This document shows positions 46,931-58,442 of a DNA stretch of 64,000 nucleotides, one piece after another (the stretch's first letter is position 1; each line of letters begins with the position of its first letter). The notes under the pieces are model-generated. The model was not told the DNA's origin, made no database searches, and saw only the letters and a list, made by a program, of their open reading frames with translations. The stretch comes from Haemonchus contortus (Eukaryota; Nematoda; Chromadorea; Rhabditida; Trichostrongylidae). Location of the stretch: assembly GCA_000469685.2 (NCBI GenBank), contig LS997565.1:48039336-48103335 (forward strand), given 5' to 3'. The position numbers were made by a program, and so were the translations under genes.

Positions 46931-49900
46931 ATGGCGCTTATTGGTCCGCATACTATCATAGAAGTTTCAATAGCTTCTGCATATATATTTGTCCTAGTCA
47001 TTATTATCACATCCAAATCGGTCGTCTTCAAGAATGCCTTTTTTATATTGTTTGTGGCAACAGGTACGAATTTCTACTATCTACATGGTTAGGTTGATAA
47101 AATCACGGGATAGAGGTAACGTGTCGCCTAGGTCGGCACCTCTTACTATCCTCTCATCTGAAGCGAACCGTCTTACAGCCATCATTCAAAACATGATGCA
47201 GCATTTGAAAAATGAGGCGTGAAATGATTTTGTTGTGAAATGACAGTAGTGTTGACTATCCTGCCGTATCACCGTGTATAAAAGAGTGTTCTTTTGAGTG
47301 TAGTTCCTTTATGTCAACTCCAATAAAGGACTGCACTAGTCGTCTGTGGAGTTAGAACAAGTGGTCGACCAGGGTCGAGTTACCGGGAAAGTTTACCCAT
47401 GAAGATAAGGAGACAAGATGCTCAAGTCATCTGGAGATGGAGCTGCCTCTGCTCACACCACACAGCTCGAGGTACTCATTCAAATTTGGTGCAACAACTA
47501 CGATTTCAGCATGAAGAGATGAAAATGTTGTTATCCCCGTTGGTGTCGAACAGAGGAGGCGTACAAGAGACCAGTTAAACAAGGGCTTTGAGAAGTTTGT
47601 GGCAGATGAAGATGCTGGACAGACTTTTGACTACTGGTTTAAGAGGTATGGACCTATCATAAGGGATTCGATTATTCCAGAAGACAAGAAGAGACACCTT
47701 ATCCTACTGAAGCTCGATGATGCCGCATATCAAAAGTATGCAGATGTTATTCTGCCTTCACAACCGCACGAGATGGTGAGGAATCTTGGAAAGCTGTTTA
47801 CATCCAAGAAAACTTTGATATGTAGACGTTACGAGTGTTCGAGGATAAGGTGTCCTCTTCTCACTCAAAATAACACACCGTTTCGTGATTACACGAATAC
47901 AATCCAAAGGATGGATGAAGATGCTGCGCTGAAGGAGATGGATTACACGTTAATGAAGCCCTTACAGTTCGTGGCGGGACTCCAGGACATTTCACTGCGG
48001 GAAATACGTCTCAGAATGCTTCGCCGACTTGATACAAAACCAGAAGACGCACCGCTCACAATCGAAGATCTCGTTGAACATCACAGCATTGAAGGTGGAT
48101 AACGCAAACATGGAAGCAAGCCTGATGTGCATGCCGTGCAGAAAAAAGAAGGTCAAGTGCTTCAAATGTGGAGGACCACACTACAAAACCTTCTGCCCTC
48201 TTCTCATGAAACAGCCTCCGAAGAATTCGAAGAGGATGCACCACCGCCAGAAGAGGCATAAATGCAAAAATGTTGCTACATTCTCCGCTGAGCACGCTAT
48301 GACATATATCAACGTTGATGTCCGAGGAAAAAATCCACGTTTCCAACTGGACACTGGAGCAAATATAACGTTGATATCACGTCACACATGGAAAAAGCTT
48401 GGATTTCCTCATTGTAACCGTACACTACGCCGGTCAAGACGACAGATGGATCGTCAATGGAGATAACTGGATTTCATACCGAATTCTCTGTGAAAGACCG
48501 CATCAGTGGTAAACGACATCAAGGAAATGGCTACTGTTACGTTGTTACGGAGAGCACAAACCTACTTGGTTTAGAGTGGTGCACTCAACTTCCTGCATAC
48601 AAAGAGCTGCAGGAGAAGTATTACTGCCGAATGGTGAGTGAATCAGAAACTATCAGAAATTCCTAAGTTCCGGATCTGATCCTCACCCAAATCGTTGAAG
48701 AGAGACAAGTCAGAACTTTCAGCAGAGTATTTGAAGTGCTATCGAAGAACGTCGTGTACCACTACTTCCAAGCAACTTTCACCACCAGAGCTGTATCTTG
48801 AACGTCAGACAGGTGCAAGCATGACGATGCTGAAGGAGACAATAAGAAATGAAAAGGGATCACGTAAGACAAGGATGAAAAGACAGTACAACTTCACCAC
48901 GGAGCACGTGAAAGATCGTACCATATTGAAGATCTAGTTTATATTCGGAACTATCGTCCTGGACAGCAAAAATGGATTCCTGCCCACGTGAAAAACCGTT
49001 ATGGACGAGTGTTGCACGACGTTCTGACGGAAGACGGGAAATTGTGGAGAAGACACACCAACCAAAATCAATTGCGAACCAGATCACAACCACATGCAAC
49101 CAATCAAGCAAAGAGAACAGTTGGTGAACCTACCCAGCATGAAAATCCACAAGAAAAGTATAATGAAGTGCACAGAAATGAAGAAGAAGTGCAACCCACA
49201 AGAGATACCAGCAATGAAATTATGGATTTAAATGCAACCGCCACAGTATTGGATAGAATGAACCGACAACGCCATCCACCCGATCGTCTTCAAGTACGTC
49301 CGAGGAAGAAGACATATGTGTGATACATTCATCATAGGGGAGAGGTGATGGGAAATGACAGTAGTGTTTACTATCATGCCGTATCACTGTGTATAAAAGA
49401 GTGTTCTTTTGAGTATGCTTCATTTTTTGTGTCAACTCCAATGAAGGGCTGCCCTAGTCGTCTGTGGAGTTACAACAGGATTCAGTCATTTGGTGTTTTT
49501 CAAGCTCATTTGTGAATGCCTCCACGCTGCTTATACTCAGAATCGTAGTTAATTTTTATCATTTATCAGAACTGAACAGTGCAGTATGCTCTGTCGTTTA
49601 TACGTGAACTCAGGAACTGCGGGTTCAATGTCCGAACATCGGAATTAAATGACAAACGACTTTTTAATCTGAGCTCCTTCACTTTGAACTCATCCCTCGC
49701 GTTCCTACTTCTAGCCCGTCCATTATTGAGATAATGCATTCTGATATATTGAAGTTTCTCTTTCACATTGTTAGAATTAGTTAGCTGAATAAGCCCAGTG
49801 GAGAGAGTGTCGACGAGTTTACAAGCCCCATTGGAAAAATTAGGTATTTATGTGGGATTATTTTATAGTAGAATGACCTTACACTCTCTTTACAGTTACT

Positions 49901-52900
49901 AATGAAAAAATCTAGGTAAGTATTCCATCCTTCGGTTGAGATGTCGAAATTACTTCGATTCTAATTGAGTGCTGCACTTCATCTCGAATCTATCAGACGA
50001 CAAAACAATTCTAAAATGTTGAAGGAATTAAGCCTCTAATTGCTCAACAATTTCGTTTCTGAGATGCGTCTTCCTTTCGACTCTCTTCCAGGATTGCAAT
50101 CGTACATAATGCATGTGTCGCCTAAACACTAGCACTGGTTATCCCCAAGTGGACATATCCTATCAGACGATTCCGATGCCAGTAAGCTGAAGAAAGGATA
50201 AGAAAGATGAAGTTTTTTGGCGTTAATCAATCCCATCTGAGGGATGCGCCACCGCACTCGACTTTAATTCAGAATCGTAGTGGGGTAATGAGTGCGTAGC
50301 GGCCTATACAATGACTCGCGGTGGCCAGCCTATGAACGAGTCAGAGCTTTTATCCTCCCAGACGAGTCTAGTACCAACTAAGCGACCGCGGAGGGATGGA
50401 AGGCTTGGTTGGCATCGGCTGGCATCGATCCGGGATTTGAACCCCTGACTGTGCGCGTGGGATAGTGCGCGAATTGCCACTGCACCACCTCCGCCCTAAA
50501 CTCAATAATAGTCCGGATAAAGGCTCGGTTGGCCAATCGGATATTGCTATTTCCTTAAAAGCATAAAACAAGGTGATATCTGCATCTATTCAGGAATAGC
50601 CGACGTTACATCTCTACTCGCAAACGTTCTTCTTCGAATGAACCGTGAGCTACGTCTGGGAGAAGAATTCCAATACGTAGTACTATATCTTGCTTTAGCC
50701 AGTGGTATAAGCTTCGTTGTACATATGCTTGGGAATATCTTTATAGCTGTCAATAGATATACAAGCATTCGCCATTCTGTAATATATGAAGAGGTAAACG
50801 ATGTACATTCTTTGAATGGATGTGTTTACCTTTTCGCTTGACACATTCCTCAGATCTGTTGCAGTGATCAGGATGGAAGTCGTTCGAAGCCTTTTATATC
50901 AATTTTCCTTCAGATTTGGACAAGGAAAAACCTATGCACTGTTATCGCGGTCCAATACATTGTAAGCATTGCTTGTTCAATATATACTGTGACATCGAAA
51001 CTGGTGTACATCCATAAGGAAGACGGAACAACTATACTCAAAGGCTTTGAAGCACATGTTGATGTGGTTAGTTTGCTTGCTACTGTACTTCACTAGCGAT
51101 CCAGGATAAGCACAGTGACCCCGGGAGAAACTCTTAGTTCACATTGGATAAACGCTTGAGCTACTTGTTTCGTTCTTCTGCTGCAGGCAGACTTAAAGCA
51201 AAACTTTCTCAATTCAGATATAAAGTGGAATTCAGCTAAGTGAGCCGTGAGGTTTCGCGTTTTTTTTGTTGCATGACCTTGAGATTTTCTTTAGCGGATA
51301 CTATGTGCATGACACGAGTACACAACATTGGAAGTTGCTCTACAGCAGCCATTTCAAAACGTAATTTTAGCAGAACTCGTGTTTACCTAAAACTTTACTT
51401 ATATTAACCACTTGTATGATTTCCTGCTCTAGTGACTTCTTTCATAGTTCGCCGGCGTGCCAGACGAGGTAGTGCTAGGGGGGAGGAGGGAGGCAGACAG
51501 TCGGTCGACACGGTACCGTCGCGCCCAAGAACCTTCAAAGGGCTGGAAACAAAGGCCGAAAACAATTTGCACAAGCCTCTGGTTGTTTCGTTTTTTATTT
51601 AATTTTTTTGTTTTCACCCCTTCGAAGGGGTTTGCGCGCGACGCGACCGCGTCGACCGACTGTCTGCCTCCCTCCTCCCTCTAGCATTACCTGGGCTGGC
51701 ACGCCGGCGGGCCATGAAAGCAGCCAGTGAAAAGACTCAGAGTTCAGTATAGTCAGTCAAAAATCTATCCCCTCCCTGGCTCATAAACACTGTATTTTCA
51801 CCGGCCAGGTTTATTCTTTCTTAATTCGAAGAATCCATGGTAAATGAAGGAAAATCGTTAGATACATACATTAGATTTGCGACAAATTTTTTAGTTCATC
51901 AGATGTACATATTTCGGAGTTTGCACAATTTATGCTATAGTGAGCGTTATTCTGAATGCGAGGACACTGACTGAATGGCATCGAATATCAAAAATGACCG
52001 ACATCTCCAGGAACCAGAAACATGAAAAGGTAAGAGAGTCAGGGATTTTTTGAGGGAATCTTCTCGAGACACCTTAATTTCCATTCCGAAGTGTTATTTC
52101 TCGAATCCTGGACATGATCGGAATGAGTTCTTAGAGCGAATTTATTCCTTTGACCACTTTATTGCTACAGATTTTATGCCTAAATTTTGGCATTAGCTGA
52201 GAAAATTTTTCAGTTTGAATAGAATGTGCTTTTCTTGAGCACAACATTGATATATTGGCATGAGCTATAACATAAAGGCCAGTCAAGAAGGAGATGACAA
52301 GCGTAGTTTTGGTAGTGTAAGGTATAATATAAAGAACACGGTGACCGGAAAGCACGAGCACGGGCTCGATTTCTTTCCGAGGATGAAGTTTTGTCCTAAC
52401 TCGACAAACTTAGAAACCGATGACATATATTTTTTGAATTTAGCGGCTTCTTCTGTATACTCTGGTTGTATTTATTTTCACGATGTTGATGTGTTCGCAA
52501 CAGTTCACGAGAGCGATTTCTTTGATAACTGGTAATGATCAAATGTATCTATGGGCGAGTGGGCAGGTTTGTTTTTCTTTTGTTCGGCTTTATTAAGGAA
52601 GCCCGTATAACTTTTTCGAAGTACAGCCTGAGCACAGTGTATTGCATTGCATGAGTTGACAAATTATAGGGAGTTGATGATCTGAAATTTTTCTCAAGAC
52701 ATTTTCACGACAAAAGTCGTCTACTTTAATTTTACTTGATTTAATTTAGTTTTTCTGGATAAACGACATCATGGTCAGTATACCACCAATTTCTCTAATT
52801 GTGCTTTCATCGGATCTTCGAAGGCACATTGTCGACTTTTTCCGGAAAAGAAGGTCCGTGGGTAGGAACGTTGTTGTGGAAGCTGTCTTCTTCACTAGGA

Positions 52901-52977
52901 CATGCAATACGACAACAAATCCGATTAACGCTGGTATAGCTTTTTCTAGAAATATATGCTTAACGTCCACAAAATAG
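46931..52977 (+). CDS. Srg-superfamily chemoreceptor GPCR, gene A (intact)
   Basis: Six exons join without a stop into 323 aa: 46931-47063, 50594-50793, 50914-51066, 51895-52029, 52444-52566, 52750-52977. Start ATG at 46931. TM1 is in exon 1 (ends AFFILFVATG across the junction), TM2-TM3 in exon 2 (GIADVTSLLANV, then NRYTSIRH), TM4 and loop in exon 3 (IWTRKN, KEDGTT), TM5 in exon 4, TM6 in exon 5 (RLLLYTLVVFIFTMLMC), and TM7 in exon 6 (FWINDIMVSIPPISLIVL, then SSDLRR). The tail is about 45 residues longer than in gene B. Exons 1-5 have exactly the lengths of gene B. Donors include GTACGA, GTAAAC, GTTAGT, GTAAGA and GTTTGT. Intron 1 (3.5 kb) holds an LTR element and a SINE; the intron between exons 3 and 4 holds a MITE. 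Function inferred from family: chemosensation. Confidence 0.87.
47231..47359 (+). repeat. 5' LTR (129 bp)
   Basis: Begins TGTTGTGAAATGACAG and ends GAGTTAGAACA. It has a TATA box (TATAAAAG, 47277-47284) and a polyadenylation signal (AATAAA, 47322-47327). It matches the 3' LTR with about a dozen differences. Confidence 0.88.
47277..47284 (+). promoter_or_regulatory. LTR TATA box
   Basis: TATAAAAG about 45 bases upstream of the AATAAA within the 5' LTR; the same motif is present in the 3' LTR. This is the expected promoter core of a retrotransposon. Confidence 0.7.
47440..48102 (+). pseudogene. gag remnant
   Basis: A frame starting with an ATG near 47419 breaks near 47480-47520. The body is open at 47599-48102 and contains a capsid-like segment (FDYWFKRYGPIIRDSI, then LDDAAYQKYADVILP, then FRDYTNTIQRM, then FVAGLQDISLREIRLRML) typical of gypsy-type Gag of animals. 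No retained start codon precedes the open part, so it is broken. Confidence 0.8.
48103..49323 (+). pseudogene. pol remnant: zinc knuckle, protease, integrase end
   Basis: A nucleocapsid knuckle CFKCGGPHYKTFC (C-X2-C-X4-H-X4-C, ordinary retroviral spacing) is followed by a retropepsin active site (FQLDTGANITLIS). After a frameshift near 48460 come the protease end (NLLGLEWCTQLP) and the first residues before RT (FSRVFEVLS). About two kilobases of RT, RNase H and integrase core are absent. The integrase C-terminal domain is recognisable at about 48930-49080 (VYIRNYRPGQQKWIPAHV, then GRVLHDVLTEDGKLWRRH). Confidence 0.82.
49346..49477 (+). repeat. 3' LTR (132 bp)
   Basis: Direct repeat of 47231-47359 that ends GAGTTACAACA. 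It begins TGATGGGAAATGACAG and has the same TATA box. Its AATAAA is mutated to AATGAA. Confidence 0.88.
50222..50496 (-). repeat. tRNA-derived SINE, best-preserved copy
   Basis: On the minus strand it begins GGGCGGAGGTGGTGCAGTGG (A-box region). It continues with a B box GGGTTCAAATCCC, CCAACCAAGCCTTCCATCC, CTAGACTCGTCTGGGAGGAT, GGCTGGCCACCGCGAGTCAT and GAATTAAAGTCGAGTGCGG. It is about 275 bases long and lies about 100 bases before exon 2 of receptor gene A, in the opposite orientation. Confidence 0.85.
51439..51720. mobile_element. MITE with long terminal inverted repeats
   Basis: Ends are CTTTCATRG..CGCCGGCGTGCCAG and its inverse. The inverted repeats are about 85 bases each and include GGAGGAGGGAGGCAGACAGT with CGGTCGAC. 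The centre is about 100 bases and T-rich. No coding capacity. It sits in the receptor gene A intron between exons 3 and 4. A target-site duplication could not be fixed. Confidence 0.8.
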
Positions 52978-54679
52978 TTTTCAATGAAACAATCAAATTT
53001 AGGGTCTCGAAAACCGGTCTCAAACTAGCGATCTTATATATCGGAGGCTTGATGATTTGGAATCCTACGAATGTTCATTTTGCACTATAAATCAGATCTC
53101 AAGTGGTACAGTAGCTATCGTTGATGAATACTTTGTTATAAAATTTGCTGAATAAAGATTTGTGAATCATTTAGCAAGCTGTTGTAATACAGATCAGTTC
53201 AATGGCAACTCTTATCTTAGTTTCGATAAAGCAGACCGCAACAGCGCTAAAGGATAAGAAGGCTGTCTGAGTTATGCGCCCACGCATTCGATTTCTATTC
53301 AGAATCGTGGTAGCGATTTGAGCCCGTCTGACCTATACGACAGCTTTGGGTAACCTACCAACATACAAGCTTGTGCTTTCATCCTCCCAGACAAGTCTGG
53401 TTCCAATTGACCGGCCTCAGGGGAGTAAAAGGCTTGGTTGGGCTGTCGATCCGGTGTTTGAACCCTTGACCATGCGTGTGTATTAGTGCACCGCTTGCCA
53501 CTACATCAATTGTAGGGGTGAGATGCGGCTGTACACCACCAGAAGGGGCGAATCACAGCCTCAGCGTGATATTCGATGGGTAGGGACGATGAAAGGATTT
53601 CAGAAGAGGGTAGAACAGGTGCCTTGGGATTATCCTATCTAATAAATCGGTCGATCAATAAAACCAAACGATACGCTTTGGAGGTAGCAACAGCCAAAGT
53701 GCTCACAAGTCAAACATTGAGAGAATCCTGAGGTTGTCTAAACCACTTAAGGCAGAAATCAGCATTGTCCTTTCCACATTTTCCTTCGCAAATGCACATA
53801 CAAAAATTGAAAGACTTTTCGAAAAAACAGGTAAATCTTACCTGTTGAGAATGCTCTGACAAAGGAAGGATACTGGGTCGCAGTATCCATTCAAGATTAG
53901 GTGTATACCCACGTATGTCTTTCCAGAAGCAGATGTCAAATCCATATCATAAATCTGTGGCACGATTTTGGCACGAAGGTATGAGACCATCTTTTCCACG
54001 TGATATGAGGTTTTTGAGTCGAATTATATCGACTTCTTTCCATCTTGGCCTCCTTCCACCTACGCCAATAAATTTTCAAGCCTCCAATGAATTTTACTAG
54101 CCAAAAGAAGTGAGTACCTAAATTTTAGTACCCCCTCAGAGCCCTATGATACTGTGGAGCGGAATACTGATAAAGAAAATTTTAAAATTAGACGCAGAGC
54201 TTGGTGCAGGCCGCAGCTAAGAGCACACTACTCCGCGGACCGAAACTTCCAGAAAAAAAAATCTGTAAAAAAAATTGAAATACCTGCTCAGTTGAGTTTT
54301 GTCGATTGAACCCCCCCCCCCCCCCTAACAACCACACCTAAACTATTCACATAAAGAGTACCGCACTGAAACTCAATGCATAATCATTGTGAAAGTAGGA
54401 AATACTGTTTTGTGGAACAGATTGGTACGGATCGAACATAAAATCAATAATAGAATTTCAGAGTGAACGGCAATATTTAAAAATTTTATTACTGATGGAG
54501 CACCCTATCCATCGATTGAGGCCCAGCTCCTTATATGTTCAATGAAACTATTCAATAAAAGATAAGAGAACTGACTTGATAACAGGTCTTGCCATTCTTT
54601 CGCGGTGAATGCTCCTCGCGATTACTCATCGTTGGAGCGGCATTGGGACAATACGTTTCTTTGAGAGCCACAAAAATTC
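52978..54679. other. Intergenic; SINE and poly-C run, no gene seen
   Basis: Lies between receptor gene A and the four-TM gene, which are on the same strand. It contains a SINE at 53245-53517 and a run of about 18 C at 54309-54326. The rest holds no supported gene. The 3' untranslated region of gene A and the promoter of the next gene must be here. Confidence 0.5.
53245..53517 (-). repeat. tRNA-derived SINE
   Basis: Reverse-complement copy with GAATCGTGGTAGCG, CCCAGACAAGTCTGG, AAAAGGCTTGGTTGG, a decayed B box (GGTGTTTGAACCC) and CTTGCCACTACATCAATTGTA at the head. It is diverged from the 50 kb copy. Confidence 0.75.
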
Positions 54680-57355
54680 ATGCCTTCTTATGTTCCAAGA
54701 ACACACTTTCTGAATGCAATCGATAACAAATTTACAGCATTTTCCTTAGATGTGGCAAGGGTAAGTTCAGCGCTGGAAACATTTCGGAGTATTCGTTCAA
54801 AACCTTCTGTTTCAGTATGTCGAAGCACGTACTCTTCTTAATGTGCCTGAGAAACAATGGAAGTTGTTTACTGTACTCGTGTATACTCATATAGCCGCTG
54901 CAGTTGGACTGTGCGTAAGTTAAAATTCAATCGCATTTGTTCCATTTAGAAAAAAAAAAACGTTGTAGTGAAATTTCCCCGAAGGTCGTGATAGAAGTAA
55001 GTAGGTTCTTTTTGAATTTACCTTTGTACTTTTTCGTTTGAAGATTGAAAAAAACAAGGGCTTAAATGAACCCCGTTTGAATACTATTCTATAAACAGCC
55101 CAAGTATGTGCTTGAGTGAATTCTCCCATGTAGAGTTCGCGGGAGAAAACAGTGCAAAAATAGGGCAGATAGTAGATATGGTAAAACTCTTCGACTTGTG
55201 AGCGAATTTTGATCCAGATTGTCAAGCTAGGTGGATAGAAATGAATTCCTATTGCAGGTTTCAGGTATTATTTGCTTTTGTTTTGGAATGGTTCACTCCT
55301 CACTTTACAATGAAGTTAGCTGCAGCAATGGCGTCAACTTTTTTATCCCTTTCATAAACGTGGTAAGTGGTTTTTCGTAGGTAATCCTGATATGGCCCCT
55401 ACCAAAATGAGGTCATTATAAGAGACAATAAGTGTCGGTGAGATATGTCACAGCACCTTATGCTTACAGATTTTAAGTTCAAAATGATCTCAGATTTAGA
55501 AAGATTAAACTAGGAAGATTGGAGAAAAAGTTGATCTACCCATGGTTATCATTGACGGATGTCTGTCGGGAGACGGGCAGTAGGATCGGTTTTGTGTAAT
55601 CGATTCGCTGCACGCGGCAGTTGCGGACCATTTTAATCGCCAATACTAAAGCTCTAACCTGCTCCATACAGCTCAGTCGATATGCGATAATTATTTTAGG
55701 CATGATTCTACTGTTAGTCCTTTTGCTCCTGTATTTCTTAACTGCTGCTACATTCTGCTACATTACTTCGCCCGCGGCGTCGCTCTAGCCGCGACGCGAC
55801 AAATTCAATCCAACTGCACCACACCCATGTCTGTCGTATATTTACTGGGCGAAGGCAAACGGGATCACAGTAATGCAAGTGATAAAGAGCGCAGGGTCCG
55901 AGAAGCGCAAGTTCAGGTTCAAGTCCCAAGTGAGGCTAAATTCTTGACCACAGCTCGCCAGTCTCGTCATACTATTGGATAATTTCTTGGTCCGCATAGC
56001 GCCCCTACAACTGTTCTAAACATGAGTCGCAGCACATCTCGCCACAAGCGATGATGTGGATGTGCTTAACAATCGAACTCTACTTCAGGTATCTTCATTC
56101 GCTGGTCTGGTAGCAATCAGAGCACTTCATTTGACTTGGCCAGCTTTCGTGCATGTCGTGACGCTTTTGGTTGCTTTCCCTTCATTGCTGATAGTGGCCA
56201 CGGTGACGTATATTGAGGCAGACATGTAAGTAAAACTGCATATCGAAATCTGAAGTAAAAATTCCCACGGCCATGTTGGTGTAAGAAATAGTTTCGCTCC
56301 CACATTCACCAACATGAGGGACACTAAACTTCTCATGTCAACACTTGGGTATGCTTTTCAATATTTACATTTGCCTTTCCTTTCCGAATCAGCTCTCCGT
56401 TGAAATCAAAGGTATTTTCATAGTCAAAGTTGAAGGGAACTTGAGTTTATACATACTCAGCGGGCTGTCGCATTTTGTACCTAACAAATGTCGTAAATGA
56501 AATGATCCTATGTATTTATATGTAATTTCTTGGACATCCTCTAAATGAAGTGCGAATGAAAAGATTAACGTGGAGTTTGCAGTTGATTCTGATTCCTTCA
56601 CAGATGGTATAAACAAGCCAGCGGAACGCCTGAACCTGTTCCTGCTGAAGTTACGTATACGAACTGGGCGAAAATTTTTGCTGATCTTGACGTACTTATT
56701 ACATTCGTTGTTCTCCTGAACAGTACGTTCTCTCATACTTTATTCGCATTCAATTTATGAAAAAATCAATTTGCTAGTTGTTTAATAGTGTTACCCATAC
56801 CTCCATTGGATCCCTCGTGTTCTATGTACTTCGGGCCAAGTGGCTGAGGCATAGCTGGCTAATAAATGGTTTAGATCAGTAGGCCAGTCCCGTCTACTGG
56901 ACCGCTAGTCTAAATCAGTTTGGTGCTTACCCTTTCAGCGCCTGATTTTCTTACCGATATGACAGGAAAAACCTAACTTCAGCTGAGTACTGGGGATTTT
57001 TGAGGTACACCTGTCACCTTGAGGTGATAAACAACTGTTTGTTTAGGGTAAGCTCCTGTGAAAGGACCCTATGGGTTACTACAATGTATTCAACATCTAC
57101 AGCTTTTCTACTTTATTTTCACATCGGTTTTGCCTCCTTCCTACCAATCCCACTAGACTCCCCGCTTTTTCTTTTCAACCCGACCGCAGAACCAAGTTTC
57201 TATTATAGCGCAAGCTAGAATATCCTTTTGAGGAAAATTTTTTGGGCAAACACGGACGATATTATACCTCATCTCTTTCAGTTGTTATCATTGGAGGAGA
57301 AGTTATGGTATACTTGAAGTACTGGTTTTTGAAGATGGATCGAACGCCATTCTAA
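54680..57355 (+). CDS. Four-transmembrane protein, six exons (intact)
   Basis: Exons 54680-54760, 54816-54914, 55258-55362, 56089-56225, 56604-56722 and 57282-57355 join in phase into 204 aa. The ATG at 54680 is preceded in frame by TGA. The protein begins MPSYVPRTHFLNAIDNKF. TM1 is about residues 42-72 (LFTVLVYTHIAAAVGLC and on). TM2 begins at NFFIPFINV across the next junction, TM3 is VHVVTLLVAFPSLLIVA, and TM4 is VLITFVVLLNIVIIGGEVMV. The C-terminus is short and basic (FLKMDRTPF). The first loop has two cysteines. Acceptors are TTTCAG, TGCAG, TTCAG, CACAG and TTTCAG. Donors are mostly GTAAGT, the last GTACGT. I do not recognise the family; a tetraspan (MARVEL- or CD20-like layout) is possible. 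It is downstream of receptor gene A on the same strand. Confidence 0.78.
55780..55950 (+). repeat. tRNA-like repeat in an intron
   Basis: A B-box match (GGTTCAAGTCC, about 55916-55926) lies some 60 bases after a weak A-box-like stretch. The body does not match the main SINE family. It lies in intron 3 of the four-TM gene. A full cloverleaf was not found. Confidence 0.35.
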
Positions 57356-58007
57356 AATCATGTACTCGATGAGTTACTATCAGTCATATACCGTATGCAA
57401 CGAATTTCAACGATTCGATCACGATCCAGTGGGGTAGGTAGGGCACTATTGAAGAACGTGATAATGCTGATTTTTGTGTACCACTCCCTTTCATTGGTGT
57501 TCAAGAGCATCAATATATAAAATTATTTCTCCCCAACTGCTTTAAGCACCAGTGTAAGAACTCAAAGGACTGACTGTGTACTGCATATACATGGGTAATT
57601 TACAATAATGTAATTCTGATGATCGATGAGGATGAATTTTCGCTGAATTTTGTCCTTTCTATTGTAGCTATGCCTTCTTTGAATCTGGTGATTGTATTTA
57701 TTGTTCAGTGACTGGTACTAGTTGATCAACGAATAAGGTTATTCGATAAATCTTATTTTACTACGGTCTGTGTGCGGTGTTCTTTTTCAAACACGAAACA
57801 TATCTTACTCCTTCATGATATGTAGGACCTTTATGACTAGTAGTACTGAGGAGATTTATAAAGACGGTCTGCATTGAACCTGGAAATTCACTTACCCTGA
57901 AAAATAGCTCTACATACTCTTCATTCTGAGCGTATGAGATTCAGAGGTGTTACCTTCAAGTGGACATCGTGGAATGTTTTGTCGACTGAGCTAAAGGCAC
58001 AGTTTAC
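57356..58007. other. No gene seen
   Basis: Downstream flank of the four-TM gene. No supported exon or repeat. Confidence 0.5.
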
Positions 58008-58265
58008 GATAAAAATGGTTACTGAGCTCTCCCACTAGGAGTTCCCAGTGACCCCCAAGGGTGACAGGAAGGACGCTGTCGGGTTCTCAAACTCAACATT
58101 TAGGGCATAGCTGGGGCTCGTCCGGATCGCCCGGAATTCCTGCCCCTCGATCGTTTTTACTATGTCGGACGAGCATTGAGGCGGTACAGACTACAATATT
58201 CGTTCCAGGACCCACACTAAACCATCTGATCGCCGAGTGATAGGGCGCGTTTCTCTCTCATTGTT
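58008..58265 (-). repeat. Diverged copy of the P1-edge repeat
   Basis: Shares AATGGTTACTGAG, CAGTGACCCCC-like, GCATAG, GTCGGACGAGCATTGAGGC, GGACCCACAC and GATCGCCGAGTGATAGGGCG with 8698-8950, at clearly lower identity than the other copies. It shows the repeat family is old and dispersed. Confidence 0.65.
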
Positions 58266-58442
58266 TAGTCTCTGTTATTATTTCAGCTGATTTAATTTTC
58301 TACCACAAGAGGCTAGAAAAGGTGGGAATTGGCAGTTACTAGGGATTTTGGTTAACTTATGCTTATAAGTAAATTACTTTCGCTTCCCATACTCAGCTCA
58401 GCTATTCGCACCAGGTATGTGTTCAGCTATCCGCACCAGGTA

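Larger units (their letters stand above)
47231..49477 (+). mobile_element. Ty3/gypsy-like LTR retrotransposon, internally deleted
   Basis: Two direct repeats of about 130 bases bound the element, both ending in a CA preceded by ACAA or AGAA and starting TG. A purine tract (AGGGGAGAGG, 49336-49345) abuts the right LTR. The 2.2 kb interior has gag, nucleocapsid and protease remnants, then jumps to the end of integrase. Most of reverse transcriptase, RNase H and integrase are missing. It lies in the same direction as receptor gene A, inside its intron 1. A clear target-site duplication was not seen. Confidence 0.85.

Noticed and set aside
52746..52970. Minus-strand ORF that looks like a membrane protein
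   Set aside because: It is the shadow of the TM7 exon of receptor gene A on the plus strand, which fits phase, homology and the stop.
55650..55790. Very hydrophobic open stretch (LSRYAIIILGMILLLVLLLL) as an extra exon of the four-TM gene
   Set aside because: It has an acceptor, but no donor keeps the frame to the next exon, and the four-TM layout is complete without it.
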